Below are positions 19,318-28,351 of a stretch of 64,000 nucleotides of DNA, piece after piece. A model generated the notes under the pieces. It worked only from the letters and a program-made list of their open reading frames with translations. It had not been told where the DNA came from and ran no database searches. The position numbers and the translations under genes were made by a program. Source of the DNA: Allosphingosinicella indica (GTDB lineage Bacteria; Pseudomonadota; Alphaproteobacteria; Sphingomonadales; Sphingomonadaceae). How positions within the stretch are numbered: position 1 is the first letter of the stretch; each line of letters opens with the position of its first letter. Location: contig NZ_LT840185.1 in the NCBI RefSeq assembly GCF_900177405.1, positions 434,001 to 498,000 on the forward strand. The letters are read 5' to 3'.

Positions 19318-20220
19318 CTAAAGCACCATCTCCCAGATTTCGCCCTGTTCGGGCTTGCCGAACGTGTCGTGCGTCTCGACCTTGACGATCTCCATGCCCG
19401 CCGCCGCATAAAGCCGCCGCGCGCTTTCCAGCACCGAATGGGTCCAGAGGCTGAGCCGAGCATAGCCGGCCGCCCGCGCGAATTTCACGCATTCGTCGAC
19501 CAGCGCGGCGCCGATGCCGAGCCCGCGCGTCCACGGCTCGACATAGAGCAGCCGGAGCTTCGCGACATCGCCGCCGCCATCGACCACGAACACCGATCCC
19601 GCCATCACGCTGCCGCGCTCGGCCACCCAGCATTGCTCGCGACCCGGCTTGAAATTGCGCAGGAAACCGGTGGTGATCTCGCCCTCCAGCACCTCCATGC
19701 CGCGGCCCCAGCCCCAGCCTTCGGCATAGAGGATCGACTGGCGCGCCGCGATCATGCCCATATCACCGACGCGGAAGGTGCGGATCGACCAGTCGGGCGC
19801 GCTGCCGCCGAGCAAAGCTTCCACCGTCTTCAGCGCGCCGACCAGCGCCGCCCGGTCGGTCTCGCCGAGATGCGCGATCCGCTGCTCGACTTCGCCGCGC
19901 GTCGTCCGGTCGAGTGCGTCGAACGCCGCGCGGCCCTCCGCCGTGATCGCGATGGGCCGCGCCCGCCCGTCCGCGCCGCGCCGCCGCGCGATCCAGCCGC
20001 GCGTTTCGAACCGGCGCAACATGCGGCTGACATAGCCCGCATCGAGCCCCAATTCGTCCTGCAACGTCCGCGCCAGCACCGCGTCGCGATGCGCGATCTC
20101 GTAGAGCAGCCGCGCTTCCGCCAGCGACAGCTCACTGTGCATGTAATGCGCATCGAGCGCGCCGGAGAAGCGCGTGTGGAAGCGGTTGAAAGCGCGCAGC
20201 GCGACGACGGCATCGGTCAT
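19318..20220 (-). CDS. MarR-type HTH regulator fused to GNAT acetyltransferase
   Basis: 300 residues. Residues 1-140 form a MarR winged-helix domain (LSLAEARLLYEIAHRD, DAGYVSRMLRRFETRGWI, then the wing). Residues 145-300 form a GNAT N-acetyltransferase with the acetyl-CoA loop VEPWTRGLGIGAALVDECV and the ending YAAAGMEIVKVETHDTFG. This two-domain arrangement is a known family: DNA binding is presumably coupled to acetylation or to acetyl-CoA sensing. It lies 67 nt upstream of the DUF5694 gene, which has a palindromic operator. Substrate and regulated genes are unknown. Confidence 0.92.
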   Translation of the reverse strand: MTDAVVALRAFNRFHTRFSGALDAHYMHSELSLAEARLLYEIAHRDAVLARTLQDELGLDAGYVSRMLRRFETRGWIARRRGADGRARPIAITAEGRAAFDALDRTTRGEVEQRIAHLGETDRAALVGALKTVEALLGGSAPDWSIRTFRVGDMGMIAARQSILYAEGWGWGRGMEVLEGEITTGFLRNFKPGREQCWVAERGSVMAGSVFVVDGGGDVAKLRLLYVEPWTRGLGIGAALVDECVKFARAAGYARLSLWTHSVLESARRLYAAAGMEIVKVETHDTFGKPEQGEIWEMVL

Positions 20221-20254
20221 GCCGAGAAGATGCCATAACGGTTGCCGTCGTCAA

Positions 20255-21220
20255 CTAGTTTGCTGACGGGCTTTTCGCCGCGCGCGCCAATAGCGCTTCG
20301 ACCGTTTCCGGTGTTTCGGCGAACGCGTGGCGTTGCCAGCCGGGAACGAGCCGATCGATCACTAGAAATGCAGCCAGGCCTTCGTCCTGCGTCCAGAAGC
20401 GGCCGCCCCTGCGGACTTCGGGCAGCAATAGATCCTCAGGCACCGCCCCGCCCTCAGGATCGGCGAGCCACGCATAGCTCACCCACTGGCCGATCCCTTC
20501 CATCGTCAGGAATATTTCGTCGAGCGGCGCCCATTTCGCCTGGTCTCCGGTGAAGAAGCGGGCGCGCCGCGCGCGCATCTTAGCCAAGGCCTCACCGGCC
20601 AGGTGCCGCGCTTGCCCATCGTCGGGTGCCCGCGCCGCCGCAAACAGCAAATCGCGCTCTTCCTCATAGGCCGCGACATAGTTGGCATTGTCCTTGAACG
20701 CCTCCTGCAGCGAATCGTCGCTCAGATCATCGGGCAAGCCGTAGGTCTCGGTGAGTTCCGCGAGCCGCGGGGTAACGAAGTAAAATTGATAGGTGTGCAT
20801 CATCTCGTGAAGCAGCACGCCGTCCATCAACCGCTCGAGGCCGAGCTTGCTCTTCACGCCTTGGGCGCGCCACACGCTGGGCAGCGCCATCACGAAATAG
20901 CCCGGCGACGTTGTCGTCTCGGGCGCCGCGAAAGAGATCGTTCCAACCGGAACCTCACCGCCGTCGGGCAGCGTCACCGTGCCGCCATGTCTCTTGGCGC
21001 TGAAACGCAGCGCGGTGCGGCCCGGCGGGGCGACGTAACTGCACGCCGCATCGAACATCACCACGGTCGGCAGCGCCCGGTCGGCAAGCTGCAATTTCTC
21101 GCCTGACACCTTGCCGAAATTGTCCAGCGCTCGCTCGGCCCATAGCCGGTCCACCGGGTTCATGACGCATTGCGGCGCCGGCGATGCCAGCGCCAAAGCG
21201 GCCGCAATCATCATGCTCAT
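20255..21220 (-). CDS. Secreted putative zinc metallopeptidase (HEMMH motif)
   Basis: 321 residues. A weak signal peptide (1-13) is followed by a mature protein with HExxH at 138-142 (VLLHEMMHTYQFYF). A conserved-looking acidic helix (NYVAAYEEERDLLFAAA, about 176-192) could supply the third zinc ligand in gluzincin fashion. The C-terminus has EIFLTMEGIGQWVSYAWL. I do not recognise a named family, so peptidase activity is inferred from the motif alone. It lies 34 nt upstream of the MarR-GNAT gene on the same strand and may be co-transcribed with it. Confidence 0.72.
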   Translation of the reverse strand: MSMMIAAALALASPAPQCVMNPVDRLWAERALDNFGKVSGEKLQLADRALPTVVMFDAACSYVAPPGRTALRFSAKRHGGTVTLPDGGEVPVGTISFAAPETTTSPGYFVMALPSVWRAQGVKSKLGLERLMDGVLLHEMMHTYQFYFVTPRLAELTETYGLPDDLSDDSLQEAFKDNANYVAAYEEERDLLFAAARAPDDGQARHLAGEALAKMRARRARFFTGDQAKWAPLDEIFLTMEGIGQWVSYAWLADPEGGAVPEDLLLPEVRRGGRFWTQDEGLAAFLVIDRLVPGWQRHAFAETPETVEALLARAAKSPSAN

Positions 21221-21352
21221 CGATTGCCTCCCGTGCCGCGCCTTTGCCCGCCGCCCCGCGGTTCGCGAGTCCGTTGCGGCGAGGGCAACCTAGCGCACGT
21301 CGAAAGTGCAGCGCGATTGACGGCGGCGCGGCTTCGCCGCAGGACGCCCGCC

Positions 21353-21826
21353 ATGTATCCCGCCGACATCGACGCGATCGTGCGTATCATCCAGCTTGCC
21401 ATCGCCCCGGTGTTCCTGCTGGTTGGCACCGCGAGCTTGCTCAACGTGATGGTCGCGCGGCTGGCACGGATCGTCGATCGTGTGCGGTCGCTCGAGCGCC
21501 ATCTCTCCGAGGGATGCAGCGACGAGGAGCGTCGGCGGGAGCTCGGTGAGCTGGCGATCCTTTCACGCCGCATGACCATCTGCCAGAACGCCATCGCAGC
21601 CTGTACTCTTTCCGCGGTGCTGGTGTGCGTCACGGTGATCGTCCTGTTCCTCGCCAGCATCATGACGCTGAATTTCACCGTGCCGGTCGCGCTGCTGTTC
21701 ATTGCGGTGATGATCGCGCTTACCGTCGGGCTGCTGCTGTTCTTCGTCGAAGTGTCGATCTCCGCCCGCGCCGTCCGCGTCCGCGAGGATTATATCCGCG
21801 AAGGCCGCGCACCTCATGCGCGCTGA
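21353..21826 (+). CDS. DUF2721 membrane protein
   Basis: 157 residues from ATG 21353 (AGGA upstream); the open frame begins earlier at 21170, but that part is Arg-rich and antisense to the HEMMH gene. There is one N-terminal helix (about 7-31), a charged cytoplasmic helix with VARLARIVDRVRSLER, and two C-terminal spans (about 78-105 and 109-130). This is the DUF2721 pattern; the function is unknown. It overlaps the next gene by 11 nt. Confidence 0.87.
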   Translation: MYPADIDAIVRIIQLAIAPVFLLVGTASLLNVMVARLARIVDRVRSLERHLSEGCSDEERRRELGELAILSRRMTICQNAIAACTLSAVLVCVTVIVLFLASIMTLNFTVPVALLFIAVMIALTVGLLLFFVEVSISARAVRVREDYIREGRAPHAR

Positions 21827-22220
21827 CAGCGAAAAGCGCCTCCTCCAGATCACTGTCGCAGCCGCGTGCCTGGTGCCGCTGCTGGCCGGCGGCGCAGGCA
21901 TCCTCCGCAGCGCGGAGATCCTCCCTGGCGTCGCCGCGCCGCTGCCGATCGATCTCGACAGCCACTTTCGCTACCTCTCCGGCTTGTTGTTCGGCATCGG
22001 TATCGCCTTCGCGTTCGCGATCCCGAGGATCGAGCGCAACGGCGCATTGGTGCGGGCACTCGGCCTCATCGTCGTCGCCGGCGGCCTCGCCCGCCTCGTT
22101 TCGCTGATCCAGCACGGCCCGCCGGGCAGCGGCCATATATTCGGACTGGTGATGGAGCTGGGCGTGGTGCCTGCGATCATGCTCTGGCAGGCGCGCGTCG
22201 CGCGGCGGTTCGGCCGCTAG
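21816..22220 (+). CDS. DUF4345-type membrane protein
   Basis: 134 residues, overlapping the DUF2721 gene by 11 nt and therefore coupled to it. Four hydrophobic spans (about 10-28, 54-71, 79-97, 108-125) surround the soluble loop PLPIDLDSHFRYLSG, a signature of DUF4345 proteins. The role is unknown. It is the last gene on this strand before a 285-nt gap containing a likely small transcript on the opposite strand. Confidence 0.82.
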   Translation: MRADSEKRLLQITVAAACLVPLLAGGAGILRSAEILPGVAAPLPIDLDSHFRYLSGLLFGIGIAFAFAIPRIERNGALVRALGLIVVAGGLARLVSLIQHGPPGSGHIFGLVMELGVVPAIMLWQARVARRFGR

Positions 22221-22233
22221 AACCCAAGTACCC

Positions 22234-22274
22234 AAATGTGTTGAAGGGCCGCCGGGCGGGATGCCCGACGACCC
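22234..22274 (-). terminator. Hairpin ending the candidate small transcript
   Basis: On the minus strand, arms GGGTCGTCGGGC and GCCCGGCGGCCC (22246-22274) pair over 12 bp, including two G-T pairs, around a 5-nt loop. TTCAACACATTT follows. The stem is very strong but the T-tract is broken, so efficiency is uncertain. In the other direction it could also end the DUF4345 transcript. Confidence 0.5.
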
Positions 22275-22328
22275 TCCTAACATGGTCAGCGGCCGGAAGC
22301 TCCAGCCCGGAAGACCTGACGCGAAGGC

Positions 22329-22385
22329 CTAGGCCTTCATCTCCCGAACGAGCAGAACCGACCTCTTAGCTGAACCATGAGACAT
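22329..22385 (-). CDS. Candidate 18-residue peptide with a full-length Shine-Dalgarno
   Basis: Minus-strand ORF from ATG 22383-22385 to TAG 22329-22331, coding for MSHGSAKRSVLLVREMKA. The 14 bases AAAGGAGGTGATCC (22387-22400) just upstream are a perfect complement of the alphaproteobacterial 16S rRNA 3' end, far more than a normal gene needs. The stop codon lies in a 16-bp palindrome (GAAGGCC-TA-GGCCTTC, 22323-22338). A plausible promoter and a strong hairpin flank it, giving a transcript of about 180 nt. It may be a small protein, a leader peptide or a ribosome-sequestering RNA; no function is known to me. Confidence 0.45.
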   Translation of the reverse strand: MSHGSAKRSVLLVREMKA

Positions 22386-22419
22386 CGGATCACCTCCTTT
22401 CGCTGTTGAACAGAACCCG

Positions 22420-22448
22420 ACTATGAGTCGTGCGGACTCGCCAAACAA
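22420..22448 (-). promoter_or_regulatory. Candidate promoter for the 18-residue ORF
   Basis: On the minus strand TTGTTT (22443-22448) and CATAGT (22420-22425) are spaced by 17 nt. Initiation would fall near 22413, giving a leader of about 28 nt before the ATG at 22385. The hexamers each differ from consensus by two or three bases. Confidence 0.35.
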
Positions 22449-22505
22449 GACTTGAACTCAATTATTTTGCGGCTAGGATTCCATGCTTCGCGCCGAGGTG
22501 GGGCT

Positions 22506-23063
22506 GTGCGACTTTCCATCCTTGCGACGCTCTTCCTTCTAACGGCTTGTGCCGGGACGACCGACGAAGTCCTCCCGGTCGCGCGCGACATCCGCGGCGT
22601 CTCCTACGTCCAGTCGGCATCGATTACCGTCACCGACATGGCGCGGCCTTCGGTCGCCAGGCTCGATGCCATTGCGAGCGGCAAAGCCACGGGCCCGGCA
22701 TCGTCCAACTTCCGTGCGCTGCTCCACGACATGATCCTACGCGAAGTTGGTCAGGAGCGGGGCCGCCCCATCGCTCTGACGGTCGAGATCGACGACTTGA
22801 AGGTCACGAACTTTGGCGGCGCGCTCCTTGGCAGCAGCGATCGCATGGCCGGAACCGTCTTCCTGTACGATCCCGCGACCGGAGCCTCGCTGGGGCAGCT
22901 TTATATCGACGTCACCAGCCGCAGCCCGGGTCTGCTCGGGGCGGCGCTGCGCGGCAGCGGGGTACGAGAGCAGATGGTTTCCCGCTTCGTACGGCGGCTG
23001 AGCGACGCGCTCAGCCCCGGCAATCCTCGATCACCCGGTCAGGCTCCGGCCAGGCGGGAATGA
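22506..23063 (+). CDS. Putative lipoprotein of unknown function
   Basis: 185 residues from GTG 22506 (GAGGTGGGG upstream). The N-terminus RLSILATLFLLTACAG carries a lipobox (LTAC, C15). The body contains SYVQSASITVTDM, LTVEIDDLKVTNFGGAL and AGTVFLYDPATGASLGQLYIDV, an alternating beta-strand pattern like the small envelope lipoproteins of the DUF4410/DUF3313 type, though I cannot assign a family. Its 3' end overlaps the next, convergent gene by 53 nt, beneath the Ser/Pro/Arg-rich tail. Confidence 0.7.
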   Translation: MRLSILATLFLLTACAGTTDEVLPVARDIRGVSYVQSASITVTDMARPSVARLDAIASGKATGPASSNFRALLHDMILREVGQERGRPIALTVEIDDLKVTNFGGALLGSSDRMAGTVFLYDPATGASLGQLYIDVTSRSPGLLGAALRGSGVREQMVSRFVRRLSDALSPGNPRSPGQAPARRE

Positions 23064-23556
23064 CGAGCATCGGACGGCCCGGCACCTCCACCGTGTAGCG
23101 TCCGCGGCTGAACGCCATTTCGTCGAGCAAGCGATCGCGCGGCTGCACCGTGGTGCCGACTTCCGGGAGCGGCCCCGGAACCGGCGACAACGCCAGGTTG
23201 CGCGCGCCGAAGGATGTGCGGACGGTCATCACATTGCCGGTGGTCTCACCGGCGCGCGACAGGACGACCTGCCGGCGCTGGAGATCACAGCGCACTGCGA
23301 ATTGCGCTTCGCTCGCCGAGGGGCCGAACAGCGCGATGCTGCTCCCGCCTTCGTTGCGATAGGTCCAGGCACCCGGCGTCAGCGGCATGTCGCGCCAGTC
23401 GGTCGCTGCAGGCGGCGGCTCTGGCAAAGGCGGCGGGGGCGGCGGCGGTTCCTGCGTGGGCGGCGGGGGCGGCGCGGGCTCGCGCGACGGCACGCAGCCC
23501 ACCACCACCGTCAGCGCGGCGAGCAAGCCGTAAAAGCCGATCCTGCGCATGATCAT
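23011..23556 (-). CDS. Lipoprotein with Pro-rich linker
   Basis: 181 residues from ATG 23554-23556; a second ATG at 23550 is equally possible. The lipobox VVGC puts the lipidated Cys at 21, followed by a Pro-rich linker (about 26-50), then a compact domain with PLTPGAWTYRNEGGSSIALFG, two Cys, and a C-terminal VIEDCRG. This domain layout recurs in sphingomonad genomes without a known role. The linker would hold the domain away from the membrane. It overlaps the upstream convergent lipoprotein gene by 53 nt. Confidence 0.75.
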   Translation of the reverse strand: MIMRRIGFYGLLAALTVVVGCVPSREPAPPPPPTQEPPPPPPPLPEPPPAATDWRDMPLTPGAWTYRNEGGSSIALFGPSASEAQFAVRCDLQRRQVVLSRAGETTGNVMTVRTSFGARNLALSPVPGPLPEVGTTVQPRDRLLDEMAFSRGRYTVEVPGRPMLVIPAWPEPDRVIEDCRG

Positions 23557-23671
23557 ATGTTGACGCCTTTCTCCTGTCGCACAGCCCATGCCCGCTCGAC
23601 AGGCGCGAGGGCAACCCCTCCACAGCGACGATCCGCTGGACGGAATGCAGCACACGGCTAAGGATGGCCGG

Positions 23672-23983
23672 ATGCGCACGATGCTTTTCCTCGCCCCATT
23701 TGTGCTGATCGCCGGCTGCGCCAAGCCGCTCGAGGGGCGCGTTGCCGAACAATTGGTCGCCGGCGGCCTGTCCGAGCCGGTCGCCCGCTGCATGGCGCAG
23801 CGCTGGACCGATCGCCTCAGCGTCCTTCAGCTCCGCCGCATCGCCGCCACCGCCGATGCCATGAAGAATGCCGAAGGGCGCATCACCCTCGCCCGCTTCG
23901 TCACCGCCATCCAGCAAATGGACGATCCCGAGATCAAGGTCGTCGTCACACGATCCGCCGCGATCTGCGCGTTGACCGCCTGA
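23672..23983 (+). CDS. Small lipoprotein of unknown function
   Basis: 103 residues from ATG 23672, with AAGGA 9 nt upstream. The lipobox LIAGC gives C16. The mature part is helical (VAEQLVAGGLSEPVARCMAQRWTDRL; then SVLQLRRIAATADAM) with two further Cys. It is divergent from the Pro-rich lipoprotein. No recognised domain. Confidence 0.72.
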   Translation: MRTMLFLAPFVLIAGCAKPLEGRVAEQLVAGGLSEPVARCMAQRWTDRLSVLQLRRIAATADAMKNAEGRITLARFVTAIQQMDDPEIKVVVTRSAAICALTA

Positions 23984-23987
23984 CGGC

Positions 23988-24674
23988 TCAGGCCGCGTCG
24001 TGGAATATTATACCGAGCGTGAAGCGCAGCCCGCTCCGCAGCCGGCTGACGCCGTGCCGCATCTGGCGGCGGTGCCAGCCGCGGCTGCCCTGCACCGGCC
24101 GCTCGCGCACCGGGAACACCACCGCATCACCTAGCCCGAGCGGCACCACCTCGGCGCGAGACTGCATCCGCGGCCGCTGCTCGGTCAGCACGAACTCGCC
24201 GCCGGTGAAATCCGCGCCCGGCTCTGAAAGGAGCACCGCGACCTGCAGCGGGAAGACATGGGCGCCGTAGACATCCTGGTGCAGCGCATTCCAGTCCCCC
24301 GCCTCGTAGCGCAGAATCAGCGGCGTCGGACGCACCTGCCCCGCCGCATGGCAGCGCGCGAGAAAATCCGCATGCGCTTCGGGATAGCGCGCATCGCTGC
24401 CCAGTAGCTCCGCCCAGCGATTGGCGATCGCGGCCAGCGGCGGATAGAGGCCTGCCCGCAATGCCGCGACCAGATCGGGCAACGGGTAAGTGAAGTAACG
24501 GTAGGTGCCACGCCCATAGCCGTACCGCCCCATCACTACCTCGCTGCGATAATCGCTGGTCGCCCAGCCCTCGCGTAGCACCGTGCATTCGCCAGCGCTC
24601 AAGAGGCCGGGAAGAATCGCGCAGCCGTGCGCGTCGAGGTCGGCTTCAGCTTTGGCCCAATCGATGTCTTCCAT
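23988..24674 (-). CDS. 2-oxoglutarate/Fe(II)-dependent oxygenase
   Basis: 228 residues from ATG 24672-24674 (AGGG upstream); an in-frame TTG lies 6 nt earlier. The double-stranded beta-helix iron site is visible: HxD in LHQDVYG (about 135-137), the distal His in RQMRHGVSR, and the 2-oxoglutarate Arg in LRFTLGIIFH. GGEFVLTEQRP and GDAVVFPVRERP form the intermediate strands. The family hydroxylates or demethylates diverse substrates; none can be named here. It lies 56 nt after uvrB on the same strand, but nothing ties it to repair. Confidence 0.88.
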   Translation of the reverse strand: MEDIDWAKAEADLDAHGCAILPGLLSAGECTVLREGWATSDYRSEVVMGRYGYGRGTYRYFTYPLPDLVAALRAGLYPPLAAIANRWAELLGSDARYPEAHADFLARCHAAGQVRPTPLILRYEAGDWNALHQDVYGAHVFPLQVAVLLSEPGADFTGGEFVLTEQRPRMQSRAEVVPLGLGDAVVFPVRERPVQGSRGWHRRQMRHGVSRLRSGLRFTLGIIFHDAA

Positions 24675-24730
24675 CAGCAAGCCCTAGCCGTCACCAGCCT
24701 CCCTGCCTTCCCGAAAGCTGCGGCCGAACT

Positions 24731-26917
24731 TCAGCGTCCGAACTTCGTGCGCTTCTGCTTCCCAAACCGTGTCTTGCGGGTGCCCGGTCTGCCTTCGTTG
24801 GAATGGCCGACCACCGGAGCCTTGCGCTCGTGCTCTGGCAGGCCGAGCTCGTCCGCCTCCAGGCGGCGGATCTCGTCGCGAAGGCGTCCGGCCTCCTCGA
24901 ACTCAAGGTCCGCGGCGGCTTTGCGCATCCGCTTTTCGAGATCCTCGATATAGGCGCGGAGGTTGTGGCCGACGAGATGCGGCCGCTCGTCGTCGCCGGC
25001 GTCGACCAGCACGCCGTCGCGGGTCGAGACATGCGCGATGATGTCGGCGATGTTGCGCTTGATCGTCTGCGGCGTAATGCCGTGCGCGGCATTGTAGGCG
25101 CGCTGCTTCTCGCGGCGGCGATCGGTCTCCGCCATCGCGCGCTCCATCGATCCGGTGATCCGGTCGGCATAGAGGATCACGCGCCCGTCGACGTTGCGCG
25201 CCGCGCGGCCGATCGTCTGGATGAGCGACGTCTCCGAGCGAAGGAAGCCTTCCTTGTCCGCATCGAGGATCGCGACCAGACCGCATTCGGGAATGTCGAG
25301 CCCCTCGCGCAGGAGGTTGATGCCGACGAGCACGTCGTAGACGCCGAGCCTCAGGTCGCGGATCAGTTCGATACGCTCCAGCGTCTCGACGTCCGAGTGC
25401 ATGTAGCGGACCTTGAGCCCCGCCTCGTGCAGATATTCGGTCAGATCCTCGGCCATCCGCTTGGTGAGCGTGGTGACGAGCGTGCGATAGCCCTGCTTGG
25501 CGGTCTCGCGCGCCTCGAACACCAGATCGTCGACCTGATCCTCAACTGGGCGGATGAGGACCGGGGGATCGATGAGGCCGGTGGGGCGGATCACCTGTTC
25601 CGAGAATACGCCGCCGGTCTGTTCCATCTCCCAGCCGCCGGGCGTCGCCGAGACGCTGACCGTCTGCGGGCGCATCGCGTCCCATTCGTTGAATCGCAGC
25701 GGGCGGTTGTCGATGCAGCTCGGCAGGCGGAAGCCGTATTCGGCGAGCGTGATCTTGCGCCGGTGATCGCCGCGCGCCATCGCGCCGATCTGCGGCACCG
25801 TCTGGTGGCTCTCGTCGACGAACAGCAACGCATTCTCTGGCAGATATTCGAACAGAGTCGGCGGCGGCTCGCCGGGCAGGCGGCCGGTGAGAAAGCGGCT
25901 GTAATTCTCGATTCCCGCGCAGCTTCCCGTCGCGGCGATCATCTCGAGATCGAAATTGGTGCGCTGCTCCAGTCGCTGCGCTTCCAGCAGCTTTCCTTCG
26001 GCCACAAGCTCCTTCAGCCGCTCGGAAAGCTCGTGGCGGATCGCTTCCATCGCTTGCTTCAGCGTCGGCCCCGGCGTCACATAATGGCTGTTGGCATAGA
26101 CGCGGACATGATCGAGCGCGGCGGACTTCTTGCCGGTCAGCGGGTCGAACTCGACGATCTCCTCGATCTCGTCGCCGAAGAAGGCGATCCGCCACGCACT
26201 GTCCTCATAGTGCGACGGGAAGATTTCGAGACTGTCGCCGCGGACACGGAAATTGCCGCGCGCGAACGCCTGGTCGTTGCGCTTGTACTGCAGCGCGACG
26301 AGCTTGCGGATGATCTCGCGCTGATCGACCGTCTGGCCCTTCTTCAGATCGAAGATCATCGCCGAATAGGTCTCGACCGATCCGATACCGTAGAGGCACG
26401 ACACCGAGGCGACGATGATCACGTCGTCGCGTTCGAGCAGCGACCGGGTGGCGCTGTGCCGCATCCGGTCGATCGCCTCGTTCACCGAGCTTTCCTTCTC
26501 GATGTAGGTGTCGCTGCGCGGGACGTACGCCTCGGGCTGGTAATAATCGTAATAGCTGACGAAATATTCGACCGCATTCTCCGGGAAGAAGCTCTTAAAC
26601 TCGCCATAGAGCTGCGCGGCGAGGATCTTGTTGGGCGCGAGCACAAGCGCGGGGCGCTGCACCGCCTCGATCACTTTCGCCATCGTGAAGGTCTTGCCCG
26701 ATCCGGTGACGCCGAGCAGCACCTGGTCCTTCTCGCCGCCGCGCATCTGGTCGACAATCTCCGCAATCGCGGTCGGCTGGTCGCCCGCCGGCTCATAGTC
26801 CGAGACGATGCGGAACGGCCTGCCGCCCTCGCCCTTTTCCGGGCGCTGCGGGCGGTGGGGAATGAAATTCTGTCCGGTGTCCGGCTCTTCGAGCCCGGTG
26901 CGAATCTGGATGGCCAT
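24731..26917 (-). CDS. uvrB: Excinuclease ABC subunit B
   Basis: 728 residues from ATG 26915-26917; the open frame reaches 26971, but the extra residues are not UvrB-like. It shows Walker A GVTGSGKT (69-76), the damage-clamping beta-hairpin [12 protein letters not shown], the DESHQT Walker B, helicase motifs V/VI ([18 protein letters not shown]), and the C-terminal UVR motif ([20 protein letters not shown]) that binds UvrC. UvrB verifies DNA lesions and loads UvrC in nucleotide excision repair. I see no GTTC-N7-GTTC SOS box in the 70-nt divergent gap. Confidence 0.98.
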   Translation of the reverse strand: MAIQIRTGLEEPDTGQNFIPHRPQRPEKGEGGRPFRIVSDYEPAGDQPTAIAEIVDQMRGGEKDQVLLGVTGSGKTFTMAKVIEAVQRPALVLAPNKILAAQLYGEFKSFFPENAVEYFVSYYDYYQPEAYVPRSDTYIEKESSVNEAIDRMRHSATRSLLERDDVIIVASVSCLYGIGSVETYSAMIFDLKKGQTVDQREIIRKLVALQYKRNDQAFARGNFRVRGDSLEIFPSHYEDSAWRIAFFGDEIEEIVEFDPLTGKKSAALDHVRVYANSHYVTPGPTLKQAMEAIRHELSERLKELVAEGKLLEAQRLEQRTNFDLEMIAATGSCAGIENYSRFLTGRLPGEPPPTLFEYLPENALLFVDESHQTVPQIGAMARGDHRRKITLAEYGFRLPSCIDNRPLRFNEWDAMRPQTVSVSATPGGWEMEQTGGVFSEQVIRPTGLIDPPVLIRPVEDQVDDLVFEARETAKQGYRTLVTTLTKRMAEDLTEYLHEAGLKVRYMHSDVETLERIELIRDLRLGVYDVLVGINLLREGLDIPECGLVAILDADKEGFLRSETSLIQTIGRAARNVDGRVILYADRITGSMERAMAETDRRREKQRAYNAAHGITPQTIKRNIADIIAHVSTRDGVLVDAGDDERPHLVGHNLRAYIEDLEKRMRKAAADLEFEEAGRLRDEIRRLEADELGLPEHERKAPVVGHSNEGRPGTRKTRFGKQKRTKFGR

Positions 26918-26987
26918 GGGCCCTATATGGTCACGCGCCGCCCGCGCCGCTACCATCCCCTTCGACAGCAAAAATCAGGGGGATTCG

Positions 26988-28331
26988 ATGCGCTTTCCAG
27001 TCTTGTTCGCACTTGCCGCAGGTCTCGCCGCTCCGGCCTATGCCGCGCCCGACTACGCACCGGCGATCAAGGCGGATTACGACAAGCGCCTCGGCGCATT
27101 GTTCGACTGGTTTCACCGCAACCCGGAGCTTTCGTTCAAGGAAACTAAAACCGCGGCGCGCATGGCGAAGGAGCTGAAGGCTATTCCGGGCATGCAGGTG
27201 ACGGAAGGCGTCGGCGGCACCGGCGTCGTCGGCGTGCTCAAGAACGGCGCCGGCCCCACGGTGCTGGTCCGCGCCGACATGGACGGGCTGCCGGTGGAGG
27301 AGAAGAGCGGCCTCGCCAACGCCTCCAAGGTGCGGCAGGTCGGCATCGACGGCGTCGAAAATCCGGTGATGCACGCCTGCGGGCATGACGTGCACATCAC
27401 CTCGCTGGTCGGCACCGCGACCCAGCTCGCGGCGATGAAGGACCGCTGGAAGGGCACGATCGTCTTCATCGTCCAGCCCGCGGAAGAGCGCGTCGCCGGC
27501 GCCAAGGCGATGCTCGACGACGGGCTCTACACGCGCTTCCCCAAGCCCGATTATGCGCTCGCCTTCCACGTCGCCTCGAACCTCGAGACCGGCAAGATCA
27601 GCGCGTCCGAGGGCATCCAGTACAGCTCGGCCGACAGCGTCGACATCACCGTCCACGGCGTCGGCGCGCATGGCGCCTCGCCCCATACCGGCAAGGATCC
27701 GGTCTACATCGGCTCGCAGATCGTCATGGCGCTGCAGGGCATCATCAGCCGCGAGCGCCAGCCGCTCGATCCGGGCGTCATCACCGTCGGCGCCTTCCAT
27801 GCGGGATCGAAGCACAACATCATCTCCGACCGCGCCGACCTGCAGCTCACCGTGCGCGCCAATAACGAGGAGACGCGCGCCTATCTGCTGAAGGCGATCG
27901 CGCGCGTCGCCGAGGGCGTCGGTCGCACCAACGGCCTGCCCGAAGACAAGCTGCCGACCGTCAAGGTCTCGGAAGGCACGCCGACGACGATCAACGACAC
28001 CGCGCTCGCCCAGCGGCTCAACGCCGCGCTGATCCGCGATCTCGGTGCGGACAGCTTCAAGCCGTTCGAGCAGACCGGCATGGGTGCGGAGGATTTCTCC
28101 TATCTGGTCGCGCGCGATCAGGGCGTGCCCGGCTATTATTTCGCTGTGGGCGGCACCCCCAAGGCGGCGTTCGACGCGGCCGAGGCGGGCGGGCCGCCGG
28201 TGCCCTCGCACCACTCGCCGCTGTTCAAGATCGATCCGGAACCGTCGGTGATCCTCGGCACCAAGGCGATGACCGCTGCCGTGCTCGATCTGATGAAGCC
28301 AGGCGCAACGGCGTCCGGTGCCGGCAACTGA
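26988..28331 (+). CDS. Secreted M20D-family amidohydrolase (hippurate hydrolase-like)
   Basis: 447 residues from ATG 26988 (AGGGGGAT upstream). Residues 1-19 are a signal peptide. Metal and catalytic features are HACGHDVHITSL, QPAEERVAGA and the dimerisation-domain segment GAHGASPHTGKDP; GMGAEDFSYL lies near the C-terminus. M20D enzymes hydrolyse N-acyl amino acids such as hippurate, indole-acetyl amino acids or acetylated diaminopimelate. A signal peptide implies periplasmic action, unlike most cytosolic relatives. The DUF3617 lipoprotein gene follows after 20 nt. Confidence 0.92.
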   Translation: MRFPVLFALAAGLAAPAYAAPDYAPAIKADYDKRLGALFDWFHRNPELSFKETKTAARMAKELKAIPGMQVTEGVGGTGVVGVLKNGAGPTVLVRADMDGLPVEEKSGLANASKVRQVGIDGVENPVMHACGHDVHITSLVGTATQLAAMKDRWKGTIVFIVQPAEERVAGAKAMLDDGLYTRFPKPDYALAFHVASNLETGKISASEGIQYSSADSVDITVHGVGAHGASPHTGKDPVYIGSQIVMALQGIISRERQPLDPGVITVGAFHAGSKHNIISDRADLQLTVRANNEETRAYLLKAIARVAEGVGRTNGLPEDKLPTVKVSEGTPTTINDTALAQRLNAALIRDLGADSFKPFEQTGMGAEDFSYLVARDQGVPGYYFAVGGTPKAAFDAAEAGGPPVPSHHSPLFKIDPEPSVILGTKAMTAAVLDLMKPGATASGAGN

Positions 28332-28351
28332 TAATCCAAAGGGGGAGAGCG

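Noticed and set aside
24803-27148. Long antisense open frame (781 codons) opposite uvrB
   Set aside because: UvrB on the other strand has complete family motifs. The frame is open only because of the strong GC bias at third positions, and its translation is low-complexity Arg/Asp/Leu/Val-rich sequence without domains.
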